A stretch of DNA of 64,000 nucleotides from Thiogranum sp. (GTDB lineage Bacteria; Pseudomonadota; Gammaproteobacteria; DSM-19610), in the NCBI GenBank assembly GCA_030148805.1, contig JASBSS010000007.1:1-64000 (forward strand), given 5' to 3'. A program made the position numbers and the translations under genes. Every line of letters begins with the position of its first letter. The first letter of the stretch is position 1. This document shows positions 55,657 to 63,269 of the stretch, piece by piece. The notes beneath the pieces were generated by a model. It made no database searches and was not told the DNA's origin. It was given only the letters and a program-made list of their open reading frames with translations.

Positions 55657-56603
55657 GCATTGTAAGGGCCAAGAAATCGCTCGCCATTAAAATGAATAAG
55701 GTGCGATGGGGCATCGGCTACCCAGACTTCGGTTTCCCATGCGATATCACCTAGGTATCGCCCCATGACGGCCCGATTAGGGAAGGCCGTGACATAGACC
55801 AGCCCGGCGGCCGACCCGCCAAACAGCGCTGCTAACTCGGCGTGGCGCTTGCCATCGACCGGGCCGTGACTGGTGACGGACTCGACCAACAGCAGCCAGT
55901 TTTTCGCAGTGAAGTGCAGCACCACGTCAGGCATCTTGCCGTGTGAATCCACATCTACGCCCAGACCAGCGAGCAAGGGCGCATCGAAGTAACCCCACTT
56001 GCCGCCCGTGTCTCCGGCATATACCAGTACGCTGCCGGGCGCGAAGCGCGGGGCAAAGTCCTCGATGATGGCCCGGATCAGCTCGCTATGCTCGCCGGGG
56101 CTGAGTGTGATTTCCTTGCCTGGCGCAATTTCGACCGGGATACGGTTCTGCTCGCGCTCCTTGGCGTAGCGGGCAACCAGCGTTTCCCGCTCGGCCAGAT
56201 AGGCGGTCAGGCTGTCATGCCATGCCGGTGTGCCGAAGGTGCGCAGCAGGGTCAGCGCGGCCGGCTCAATCTGATAGACGGCCTTCGGGCTGTTCACTGG
56301 CCGGTCGGGCTTGTCCGGGTTGTAAAGGGCGATGCCAGCATCGCAGAACTGGTGCATGGTCTGACGGCGGAACGTCTCGCGGGTGTTCGGTGCGTACTCC
56401 TTGCCGTAGTGCTCACGCGCCCAATCCATGATGGGCGTGATGCCCACAAGCGGATTTTCCGCGTCGGGCCACGCCGTGCCCGGCGTGAGGTTCAGCAGGG
56501 CCAGCAGCGAAAGCGCGGAACGCTCGTTTTGCTGCGCCCTCGGCAGGCCCAGGGCAATGATGATCCGGCGCGCGGCCTCGATGTAGTCGTTCTTGTCGTT
56601 CAT
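55650..56603 (-). CDS. BsuBI/PstI-type type II restriction endonuclease
   Basis: 317 residues from ATG 56603 (MNDKNDYIEAARRIIIALGL). The N-terminal winged-helix region (ALSLLALLNLTPGTAW, GITPIMDWAREHYGKEYAPN, TRETFRRQTMHQFCDAGI) and the C-terminal catalytic region (SVLVYAGDTGGKWGYFDAPL, MPDVVLHFTAKNWLLLVESV) are characteristic of the family. The latter carries the PD...E-K-type active site. PstI and BsuBI cut CTGCAG, but the specificity here cannot be read from sequence. The start overlaps the methylase stop as ATGA, so the nuclease is made only after the protective enzyme. Confidence 0.88.
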   Translation of the reverse strand: MNDKNDYIEAARRIIIALGLPRAQQNERSALSLLALLNLTPGTAWPDAENPLVGITPIMDWAREHYGKEYAPNTRETFRRQTMHQFCDAGIALYNPDKPDRPVNSPKAVYQIEPAALTLLRTFGTPAWHDSLTAYLAERETLVARYAKEREQNRIPVEIAPGKEITLSPGEHSELIRAIIEDFAPRFAPGSVLVYAGDTGGKWGYFDAPLLAGLGVDVDSHGKMPDVVLHFTAKNWLLLVESVTSHGPVDGKRHAELAALFGGSAAGLVYVTAFPNRAVMGRYLGDIAWETEVWVADAPSHLIHFNGERFLGPYNAP

Positions 56604-58057
56604 TCGGTCAGGGTTCCTAGCTTGGCGTCGATCTGTTCTTGCGTGAACGTTCCTTGCTGTATGGCCCACTCGCCAAGCTCGATCAGCGTTTCACGGCTCG
56701 GGTACTTCATCAGCTTGAGGTCGGTCGCATTGACCTGGGTATGGCCGTTGAATCGCCTGAAATTCTCATCAACCGCGGTCGTGTTCAGGAACACGGCCAG
56801 CCCGCGGGCCAGCGCCTCGGGCAATCCGCGCTTGTTCTCATGGAATAGGTTCAAGTGGTTCTCAAAGCCCAACACGGGCGCGTCACCGAAGGCGCTCGGA
56901 TCGACCACGCTCGCCACGATCCGGCGCTTTTCTTCCTTGGACGAGAAGCGGCGAACGACACAGTAGAAGCCGTTCGGGTACAGCCATTTTTCGGTGTCGG
57001 CGTTGTGCTTGATGGCGTTCGGCTTCTTCATGCCCTCAATGGGCCATGTGGTGCTGGTGCTGCTGAAATGGCCCGGATACAGCAAGGGAACGGTGCCCTC
57101 CTCTGGCATGTCGCGCAGGTGCTCTTTCAACCTGAAATCGACTACCGGGCCGGTGGATATCTTGATGCCTAGGTCGGCCAGCGTGCAGCGGATTGCCTCG
57201 GATAGCTCGATAGCGTTCTTCTCCGGGGACGTGGGGACGTGAATGAACCGCTCCGAGTCATCGGGGAACACGATCCGATCGAACGGATGTTTGTGCGTCA
57301 CAAGGTCGGCGAAGGTGTCGTCGGTCGATGTCGTCACTGTCACCGGCCCCTGCTGGCCGTCCCGCTCCAAGCGAATGATGATGTTCTCTTGCAGAACCTT
57401 ATCGTCCTTGAATGCCTTGCTGCGCGACTCGAACAGGTGCATGTGGTGGACGGCAGCTCGCTCAAGGATGAATTCGCGGAACGGCCGGTAATACGGCCCG
57501 TTGCAAAAGCTGCGCGGGATGATGGCGACGATCTGCCCACCCGGCGCGGCCTGGGCGACGGCCAGCGCGATGAAGGCGCTATACAGGTTCACCGTCTCGA
57601 TGCCGACGCGGCGCAGGGCCAGCCGGTGCGTGGAATTGCTGTTGATCTTTTTGTAGGGTGGATTAAGAATTGCGTGCGAATAACGCTCAATAGGCGGAGA
57701 GAAGAGATTGCCTTCTAATGTTTCGACCGCTGCAAGAATAAAATCTTCTTGCCGAATATTGGCTACGAAATCACCCTTATGATTGTACCGCTCTAAAGTG
57801 GACACCAAATGGTCCATCAAGGCGGCGTCAAGCTCGAAGGCATCCACAGTAACTCGGCTGAAACAGAATCCACCACTTCTCCACCGATCCAGAAAAGCCG
57901 CCGACAGCGAACCTATCCCTGCCCCTGCGTCCAGCAGGCGGCAATCACCTGCACCGTCAGGGAATAGACTTGCCATGAATGCAGCCGTCCTTTCAGGCGT
58001 GAGAAACTGACCGAACTGCGACTTTTTTGTGGCCTCAGTACTCTTTGACAAGGACAT
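56600..58057 (-). CDS. N6-adenine DNA methyltransferase of the PstI/Eco57I type
   Basis: 485 residues from ATG 58057 (MSLSKSTEATKKSQFGQFLT). Gamma-class order: QFGQFLTPERTAAFMASLF, SAM motif I LLDAGAGIGSLSAAFL, catalytic NPPY in HAILNPPYKKI, then a target-recognition region (PLLYPGHFSSTSTTWPIEGM). It should methylate adenine in the site cut by the partner endonuclease. A TTG nine codons upstream (58084) is in frame. It is the first gene of the cassette that starts at the attC near 58105. Confidence 0.9.
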   Translation of the reverse strand: MSLSKSTEATKKSQFGQFLTPERTAAFMASLFPDGAGDCRLLDAGAGIGSLSAAFLDRWRSGGFCFSRVTVDAFELDAALMDHLVSTLERYNHKGDFVANIRQEDFILAAVETLEGNLFSPPIERYSHAILNPPYKKINSNSTHRLALRRVGIETVNLYSAFIALAVAQAAPGGQIVAIIPRSFCNGPYYRPFREFILERAAVHHMHLFESRSKAFKDDKVLQENIIIRLERDGQQGPVTVTTSTDDTFADLVTHKHPFDRIVFPDDSERFIHVPTSPEKNAIELSEAIRCTLADLGIKISTGPVVDFRLKEHLRDMPEEGTVPLLYPGHFSSTSTTWPIEGMKKPNAIKHNADTEKWLYPNGFYCVVRRFSSKEEKRRIVASVVDPSAFGDAPVLGFENHLNLFHENKRGLPEALARGLAVFLNTTAVDENFRRFNGHTQVNATDLKLMKYPSRETLIELGEWAIQQGTFTQEQIDAKLGTLTE

Positions 58058-58104
58058 TCTTTTCTGTTCAACCGCTGATAACAATTCGGCGTCTCCTTCT
58101 TCGC

Positions 58105-58165
58105 GCCCTAACGTTACACATCAGTCGCGCCGCTTTTTGGCGTCGACTGGATGCGCTTGTTGGAT
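58105..58165 (-). other. attC recombination site (61 bp) with extra-helical base
   Basis: On the minus strand R'' ATCCAAC and R' GTTAGGGC flank the arms CAGTCGACGCC and GGCGCGACTG. The arms pair perfectly except for one unpaired A, the extra-helical base that directs strand choice in attC folding. The loop is AAAAAGC. Confidence 0.9.
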
Positions 58166-58169
58166 TTTC

Positions 58170-58550
58170 CTATTGCCCGCCACAAGGGAAAGCCTTGACT
58201 AACGCCAAGAAGATTTCGGTGCGTGCTGTCTGGTGTAAAGATTCTGGATTGCTGCTAAGCCATTTGACAACGATGCGAATAGCTTGATCGTTAGAGATGC
58301 CTGACGGAGGAACGCATAGGAGTTTCTTTCCATCCTTCTCTGGCGGGAATAGCCCAATCATGTCGGTGACACCAGAAACATAACCCAAGCAGAACAAGGC
58401 AGCAATGGTTTCATCTGGGGAGATGTCTTTGCCTTGCTGTTGCCGTATCACGGCTGAGCAACCTTGAAGGATTTGCTCACCATCGGGTGACGCATTGGCC
58501 ACTGAAACCACAACGACAAACAATATGATGCTGGCCATGAAACTTCTCAT
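58170..58550 (-). CDS. Rap1a/Tai-like exported protein, cassette-borne
   Basis: 126 residues from ATG 58550 (MRSFMASIILFVVVVSVANA), with a signal peptide and a GGAGAA ribosome-binding site. The mature part (GEQILQGCSAVIRQQQGKDI, ETIAALFCLGYVSGVTDMIG, LLCVPPSGISNDQAIRIVVK) has the spaced Cys and helices of Rap1a-family immunity proteins, known from type VI secretion effector-immunity pairs. Related exported proteins also occur without an effector. No effector is adjacent, so immunity is possible but unproven. Confidence 0.75.
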   Translation of the reverse strand: MRSFMASIILFVVVVSVANASPDGEQILQGCSAVIRQQQGKDISPDETIAALFCLGYVSGVTDMIGLFPPEKDGKKLLCVPPSGISNDQAIRIVVKWLSSNPESLHQTARTEIFLALVKAFPCGGQ

Positions 58551-58567
58551 TGTTCTTCTCCTATGGA

Positions 58568-58574
58568 ATCCAAC
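58568..58574 (-). other. 5' boundary (R' core) of the first cassette
   Basis: GTTGGAT on the minus strand fits GTTRRRY and is the exact complement of this cassette's distal R'' ATCCAAC. It marks the insertion point of the cassette into an upstream attC or attI-like site that is not recognisable. Confidence 0.65.
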
Positions 58575-58645
58575 TACTACTAGCGACCATACGCTCGATA
58601 TTAAAAAACAATCCCATGCCAGATAACCCTCCCCCACAGTCTTGA

Positions 58646-58793
58646 TAGCGGGCGCATGCTCGCTATTAGCGCCGCTTGGTACCGCGTATTTTTCCCAACC
58701 GTCTGACAGTGTTGCCTAAACGCAAGTGACGTTCAATAGCCGGTATTAGCGGGCGTGGGCGGGGTTTGCGTGATCCAGGGTGGATAGCGGGCG
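58646..58793. repeat. Three copies of TAGCGGGCG between the array and the TPR-barrel gene
   Basis: The 9-mer occurs at 58646-58654, 58747-58755 and 58785-58793, twice preceded by GA. The 12-mer TGATAGCGGGCG at 58643-58654 also occurs at 27519-27530 in the zwf-glgA spacer. ATAGCG/CGCTAT at 58645-58666 is also an inverted repeat. Meaning unknown. Confidence 0.4.
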
Positions 58794-58806
58794 GGCGCTT
58801 GATATG

Positions 58807-58828
58807 ACCGGCCCGCGATCGGGCCGGT
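58807..58828 (-). terminator. Hairpin after the TPR-barrel gene, possible terminator
   Basis: ACCGGCCCG-N4-CGGGCCGGT is a perfect 9-bp stem 36 bases beyond the stop of the TPR/beta-barrel gene. It lacks a T-run on the minus strand, so it may act with Rho or only protect the 3' end. Confidence 0.5.
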
Positions 58829-58863
58829 GTGTTATCTACCGGGAACGGTGAAATTTCCGCAAG

Positions 58864-60174
58864 TTAGAAGCTGACTTCCACCCCCAGCTGTGCCTCGTTA
58901 CGGGTGTAGTCGTATTCGGCGAAGCTGGACTGGTTGTCGGTGTAGCTATACTGGCCGAAGGCTTCCCAGTTGCGGCGGATCTTGTAGCTGGCGCGCACGG
59001 TGGCGCCGTAGCGGTCTTCGTCGCGGGTCTGGATTTGCAAGGTGGCGCCGTTTTGACGCACGTTGGGGTCGGCGTAGCGGCTGTGGCGGTATTCGCCGCG
59101 CAGGCTCAGGCGCCAGCGCTCGGCCAGGGAGGTGGCGGCTTCGGCGTACAGGGCGTGGCGCATGGGCGAGAGGCTGGAGAACTCGACGCCGTTTTGCAGG
59201 TCGTCGCGGTCGTTCCATTCGTATTCATAGCCGAGCTTGAAGCGGCCTTTCTCACGCCAGGGAAAACTCAACTGGGCGCGCGCGCGTTGGCGCCAGCCGC
59301 TGAGCTGTTCATAGCCCTGACCGCCGTCGATGCGGCTGGCGCGGTAGCGCAACCACAGTTCGCTGCCGTCGCCGAACACGCGCGTGGCCTGGGCGGTGGC
59401 GGTGCCCAGGGTCTCGAAGCGTTCGCCGTCGAGGTAGATCAGATCACCGTGGCCGCCGAGAGCGGTCTTCCAACGTTTCGTGCGCCAGGTGCGCGCCAGC
59501 CCCAGGCGCGCGGCCTGCTGGTTGAAGCGGCTGATGTCGGCGTACTGGCGCAGGTAGGCGCCGCCTTCCAGGCGCAGGCCATTGCGCGCATCCCCGGCGA
59601 GCAGGTAGCGCCCGCCGGCGAGCAGGTCGGCGAAGGTGTCTTGGTTGTCGCTCACGCCCACCAGGTCGGCGTCCGAGGTGAAGGTGACGTTGTCGTCATA
59701 GCCGCCGCTGATGGCCAGCAGGGCGATGCCGCGGGATTGTTTTTCCGGGCGCAGGCGCTGGCGCGCGGCTTCGATCAAGCCTTTCAGCGAATCGGAGGGC
59801 GAGTTCGCCAGCGCCTGGCGGAAGTGTTCGCGGGCGCTGCCGTGGCGGTCGCGCTGCAAATCGATAAGGCCCAGGTTGTAATAGGCCGCGGCGGCCGAGT
59901 TTTTGTCGCGCGTCAGGGCGCTGAACTCGTCGCTGGCGTCGGCGTAGCGGCGCAGGTGGTAGTAGGTCACGCCCAGGTTGTAGGTCAGCGCGGGTGATTT
60001 CAGGCCGGCGCGGCGCGCCAGCAGGTACTGCTCCAGCGCGCCTTCATAGTCGCCGTGGGCGAAGGCGGCGTTGCCGTTGGTGAAGGCCAACTGCTGTTGA
60101 TAGTCTCCTGCCGCCGCGTTTGCCGCAGCCAGCGTTAACCAAGCGGTTGCCAGCAACCACAAGCATCGTTTCAT
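58864..60174 (-). CDS. TPR plus beta-barrel outer-membrane protein
   Basis: 436 residues. Signal peptide (MKRCLWLLATAWLTLAAANA), then three TPR units at about 28-140: GNAAFAHGDYEGALEQYLLA, LTYNLGVTYYHLRRYADASD and AYYNLGLIDLQRDRHGSARE. The remaining 290 residues alternate amphipathic strands (LALLAISGGYDDNVTFTSDA, YLRQYADISRFN, FKLGYEYEWNDRDD) and end in Phe (LGVEVSF), so a C-terminal barrel is very likely. The layout recalls Slam and other TPR-barrel exporters. It is the last gene of the sigma-factor cluster and could export the repeat protein encoded just upstream. That link is inference. Confidence 0.8.
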   Translation of the reverse strand: MKRCLWLLATAWLTLAAANAAAGDYQQQLAFTNGNAAFAHGDYEGALEQYLLARRAGLKSPALTYNLGVTYYHLRRYADASDEFSALTRDKNSAAAAYYNLGLIDLQRDRHGSAREHFRQALANSPSDSLKGLIEAARQRLRPEKQSRGIALLAISGGYDDNVTFTSDADLVGVSDNQDTFADLLAGGRYLLAGDARNGLRLEGGAYLRQYADISRFNQQAARLGLARTWRTKRWKTALGGHGDLIYLDGERFETLGTATAQATRVFGDGSELWLRYRASRIDGGQGYEQLSGWRQRARAQLSFPWREKGRFKLGYEYEWNDRDDLQNGVEFSSLSPMRHALYAEAATSLAERWRLSLRGEYRHSRYADPNVRQNGATLQIQTRDEDRYGATVRASYKIRRNWEAFGQYSYTDNQSSFAEYDYTRNEAQLGVEVSF

Positions 60175-60318
60175 TCGGTGACTCCCCCTGTTCAGGCCCT
60201 ATCATAACGCACAACGACAAACATCGACGGACAGAGGCTGCCCGCCGATGTGGTGTCGTGCCGGAATGTCAGTCGGGAAACAACTTCATGCGACTGTGCA
60301 GATCACCCGGCGCGGTGG

Positions 60319-61095
60319 CTACTGGCCCAGGCCGCCCGACAGCTCGCCGCCGAGGCCGCCGCTGAGGTCGCCCTTCAGGTCCTGCGTCTCGCCGCTGAGG
60401 TCGCCGCGCAGATCGCCCCCGCCGCTCATGTCGCCGCGCAGTTCGTTGATCTCGGATGAGATCTCGCCGCCGCCGCTCATATCGCCGCGCAGATCGTTGA
60501 TCTCCGAAGACACCTCGCCGCCACCGCTCATGTCACCGCGCAGTTCGTTGATCTCGGATGAGATCTCGCCGCCGGCGCCGCCCTCGCCGCCGAGTTCGCC
60601 GCGCAGCTCCTGCGCCTGGCCGGAGACCTCGCCGCCCAGGTCGGCCCCGACGTCGCTGCCCATGTCACTGCCCAGCGATTTGGCTTCGGCGGAGACTTCG
60701 GCGCCCAACTCGCTGCCGGCCTGCACCTGCACGTCGCCGGCCTCCACGCCCACCTCCGAGCTCATACCGGCCTCGGCGCTGACGCTGGCACCGCTGTCGC
60801 CGACAGGCTCCAGGGTGTGTTCCACCCGCTCCTGGGCGCGACTGCGCAGGCGGTTGGCGTTCTCCATTTCGGCCTCGGCGCGGCTGCGCGCCTTGTCCGC
60901 GGCACGCCCCGGCAGTTCGATCACCCGATCGACGGCCTTGGAGACCGGCCCGTCGCCGCTCAGCACGGTCATGGTGACATCGAGGTCGGTGGCGCCGCTG
61001 CCGGTGACATCGGCGCCGGCGGCCAGGGCGTTGCCGCCCCAACCCAGGGCGGCGCTCAGCGCCAGGATGGATACGGTCGTGGTTTTGTTCGTCAT
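60319..61095 (-). CDS. Exported acidic protein with 17-residue tandem repeats
   Basis: 258 residues. Signal peptide (TVSILALSAALGWGGNALAA) is followed by a charged helical part (ELPGRAADKARSRAEAEMEN) and a Gly/Ser/Glu-rich region. The C-terminal third has at least three copies of GGEISSEINELRGDMSG, then shortened copies (GGDLRGDLSG, DLKGDLSGG). There is no recognised domain. It lies 30 bases after the anti-sigma gene with its own AGGAG site (AGGAGT), so it is in the same operon and probably a main output of the sigma factor. Confidence 0.75.
   Translation of the reverse strand: MTNKTTTVSILALSAALGWGGNALAAGADVTGSGATDLDVTMTVLSGDGPVSKAVDRVIELPGRAADKARSRAEAEMENANRLRSRAQERVEHTLEPVGDSGASVSAEAGMSSEVGVEAGDVQVQAGSELGAEVSAEAKSLGSDMGSDVGADLGGEVSGQAQELRGELGGEGGAGGEISSEINELRGDMSGGGEVSSEINDLRGDMSGGGEISSEINELRGDMSGGGDLRGDLSGETQDLKGDLSGGLGGELSGGLGQ
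60415..60573 (-). repeat. 51-bp tandem repeats in the exported acidic protein gene
   Basis: Three near-identical 51-base units encode GGEISSEINELRGDMSG with a few synonymous and two conservative changes (EV for EI, ND for NE). The near-identity implies recent duplication, so copy number may vary between strains. Confidence 0.8.
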
Positions 61096-61125
61096 AAGGT
61101 TTACTCCTAAAAAATACTGTAATTG

Positions 61126-61773
61126 TCAGATCGGATTTTTTGAGGGCAACGCGCCGGTCTGGTCGACATCGATACGCACGGCGAACTGCTTGCGCTGGGC
61201 CCCATGCTCGAGTTGCGCGACCAGCAAGCCCCCTTCCCCGTCGCGGGCCACCAATGGCAGACTCAACTCGTTGCGTCCGCGCTGCAGATCGGTGCGCCAG
61301 GTCAGCTCGTGCTGCCCCGGATAACCGACCACTTCGACCGACGTCGGCAAATGCAAGGTCAATTTCACATCGCGCAGGTCGTGGCCCGACTCGAAAGCCA
61401 GGCGCACGCTGCCGGGCTGCTGCGCCAGCAGTGCCACCGCCTGCACGCTGACCGGCGGCTTGCCGCCCGGTGCCAGCATCCAGCCCAGCACCACGCCCAG
61501 CACCAGGGTCGCGGCCAGCGCCAGCCCGGTCAGCCAAGGCCGCGAGCGGCGCTGCCCGGCGCTGGCCTGGCGCAACACGCGGGCGTGGAAGCCCGGCGAC
61601 GGCGGCACCAGCGGCAGCCCCTGCAACAGCTCGCGCAGGGTGCGATCCTGGCGCAGGGTTTGCGCGCAGTGATCGCAGTGCTCGATGTGCAGCAGCACGG
61701 CGCTGCGCAGCGGTTCGCCCAAGGCGTCGGCCAGCAGCTCGTCGATGTGTGTGTTTACTTGACTACATTCCAT
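61126..61773 (-). CDS. Zinc-finger (HC2) anti-sigma factor
   Basis: 215 residues. The N-terminal ASD/zf-HC2 domain has HIEHCDHCAQ (HxxxCxxC) near residue 30. One transmembrane helix (WLTGLALAATLVLGVVLGWM, about 80-100) separates it from a periplasmic domain (VRLAFESGHDLRDVKLTLHL, ELTWRTDLQRGRNELSLPLV). It should hold the ECF sigma factor inactive until an envelope signal acts on the outer domain. Its start overlaps the sigma-factor gene by 19 bases. Confidence 0.9.
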   Translation of the reverse strand: MECSQVNTHIDELLADALGEPLRSAVLLHIEHCDHCAQTLRQDRTLRELLQGLPLVPPSPGFHARVLRQASAGQRRSRPWLTGLALAATLVLGVVLGWMLAPGGKPPVSVQAVALLAQQPGSVRLAFESGHDLRDVKLTLHLPTSVEVVGYPGQHELTWRTDLQRGRNELSLPLVARDGEGGLLVAQLEHGAQRKQFAVRIDVDQTGALPSKNPI

Positions 61774-62360
61774 TTGCGTTGCCCTCGTGTGTTGACACGC
61801 TGGTGGTCCTGATTCGGTTCCCTTTGCAACAGCGCCTTGAGCTGGGCGCGGGCGCGGTGCAGGCGCGATTTGAGTGTGCCCACCGGGGTTTGCAGCAGGT
61901 CTTCCAGTTCGTTGAGCGCATAGCCCTCGACCATGTGCAGGGCGATGACGCTGCGGTGTTCGACGCTCAATTGCTGCATCGCTTCGAGCAGGCGGGCCTG
62001 GGTCCAGTGCCGCTCCAACGCCGCCGACGGTTCCGGCTCGTGGCTCGGCAAGCGCTCCAGGGGGTCGACGTCGCTGTCCTCGGCGCCGACGGCGTCCTGG
62101 CGCAACGCCAGCGGGTTGCGCGACTGGCTGCGCGCGCGGTCGACGCCCAGGCGATAGAGCACGCGCGTCAGCCAGGGGCGCAGCTGCTCGACGGCCTCGA
62201 GCTCGCGTTGGCGCGGATAAAGTTTCACCAGCAGATCCTGCACCAGGTCCTCGGCGTCCTCACGCGTGCCCGTCATCCGGTACGCGAAACGGTACAGATG
62301 GTCGAGATGCGGGTACATTAGGGCCTCGAAAGCCGAGGCCGAAGTGCGTTTACGGAACAT
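61755..62360 (-). CDS. ECF-family RNA polymerase sigma factor
   Basis: 201 residues. Region 2 (YPHLDHLYRFAYRMTGTRED, AEDLVQDLLVKLY) and region 4 (MQQLSVEHRSVIALHMVEGY, LNELEDLLQTPVGTLKSRLH) are complete. It directs RNA polymerase to a small regulon under control of the membrane anti-sigma factor encoded next. An ECF-type promoter lies 30 bases upstream of its start, consistent with autoregulation. Confidence 0.93.
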   Translation of the reverse strand: MFRKRTSASAFEALMYPHLDHLYRFAYRMTGTREDAEDLVQDLLVKLYPRQRELEAVEQLRPWLTRVLYRLGVDRARSQSRNPLALRQDAVGAEDSDVDPLERLPSHEPEPSAALERHWTQARLLEAMQQLSVEHRSVIALHMVEGYALNELEDLLQTPVGTLKSRLHRARAQLKALLQREPNQDHQRVNTRGQRKWNVVK

Positions 62361-62389
62361 TTGGTATTCTTGGTGGCATTCCTGATAAA

Positions 62390-62417
62390 AACACGACGGT
62401 CAGGGGGAAACGGTTCC
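62390..62417 (-). promoter_or_regulatory. ECF-type promoter of the sigma-factor operon
   Basis: On the minus strand -35 GGAACC (62417-62412), a 16-base spacer and -10 CGTGTT (62395-62390) fit ECF promoter geometry. The -35 box sits in the inverted repeat GGGAA-CCGT-TTCCC. Upstream (62420-62465) is a strikingly AT-rich stretch that could serve as an UP element. Confidence 0.6.
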
Positions 62418-62584
62418 CAAAAATTTATTTTTCAAAATAAAACAATATATTATATATTTTCACAAACGCTGGGGTGACGCTGCGTGCCAACATTTGGGCC
62501 GGGCCAGCGACTGGGTTGGCGCTGGTACCGGTCAACCGGGCGAACCCCATCTGGCCAGGCGGGGCTCACTGGATCAGGCCAGGC

Positions 62585-63031
62585 TCAACGGCTGACGTCG
62601 ACGCCGCCGCGCTGCTCCCAGGCGCTGTAGATCTTATCGTCCCACTGGCTCTGGAAATACGCAATCACGGCGTCGATCTGCGCCGGACTCAGCTGGTCGC
62701 CGAACGGCGGCATCTTGCCCCCCAGCGGAATACCACCCCTGGCCACCGAGCGACGCAGGACGCTGAGGGTGTGATGCCAGGCATGTGCGCTGCCGTTGAG
62801 CGGGGGCGGCGGATAGGAACCGTCGGGCAGGGTCTGACGCCAGTCGGCGGCCTTGCCCTCGGCCCTGGCGCCATGACAGGCCGCGCAGTGCTCGGCGAAC
62901 AACCGGGCGCCGTCGCTGACCTGACCGGCGGTGTACCAGCGGCCGGCCACCTTGGCTTCCTCGCGCTGCTGGTCGCAACCGGCCAGCGCGCCGCCGAAAA
63001 TCAACAACAGGGGGAACCATCTTGGGGTCAT
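62585..63031 (-). CDS. Lipid-anchored c-type cytochrome
   Basis: 148 residues. Lipobox LAGC after MTPRWFPLLLIFGGA. One haem-c site CAACH in LFAEHCAACHGARAEG, and a distal Met in GKMPPFGDQLS. This is a class I cytochrome c tethered in the periplasm; the electron partners are unknown. It stands between the sigma-factor cluster and tadA, on the same strand. Confidence 0.88.
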   Translation of the reverse strand: MTPRWFPLLLIFGGALAGCDQQREEAKVAGRWYTAGQVSDGARLFAEHCAACHGARAEGKAADWRQTLPDGSYPPPPLNGSAHAWHHTLSVLRRSVARGGIPLGGKMPPFGDQLSPAQIDAVIAYFQSQWDDKIYSAWEQRGGVDVSR

Positions 63032-63269
63032 GGCGCATTGTCCTCAGCGTGGTAGCAACGTGCCCTGGCGAACGACCGTAGGGGCTCGCCCACTGGCGTG
63101 GCAAGCTTTGCAGGTGCGCCGCGCACGGCAGCCTCGCGTGGCATCTTGCACCACGCCCCCGACGATAACAAGCGGGTTCTGAGCGCCAAGCGGGCCGCTG
63201 TCGCCGCGCCTGAGCGCTCGACCACCAGGCGCAAACATGGCTCGCCGAGCGCGGTGTCCGCCCGCGCCC
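63032..63269. other. Spacer between the cytochrome gene and tadA
   Basis: About 240 GC-rich bases with no convincing gene, RNA or hairpin. Short frames exist on both strands but lack start signals or family resemblance. Confidence 0.5.

Larger units (their letters stand above)
53430..58574 (-). mobile_element. Integron-type gene-cassette array without integrase (CALIN-like)
   Basis: Five minus-strand cassettes in a row, each gene followed by an attC-like site. From upstream: Rap1a-like protein, PstI/BsuBI-type methylase plus endonuclease, CaCA antiporter, methyltransferase, truncated kinase. For the first three cassettes the 5' boundary sequence is the complement of that cassette's own R'' repeat (TTGGAT with ATCCAAC, TTAGGGC with GCCCTAAC, TTAGGCC with GGCCTAAC), as site-specific insertion of circles requires. 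All genes have lower GC than the flanking chromosome. No intI gene is in the window. Confidence 0.8.

Noticed and set aside
58575-58863. Integron integrase gene or attI site next to the array
   Set aside because: No tyrosine-recombinase frame on either strand here or anywhere in the window; attI not recognisable.
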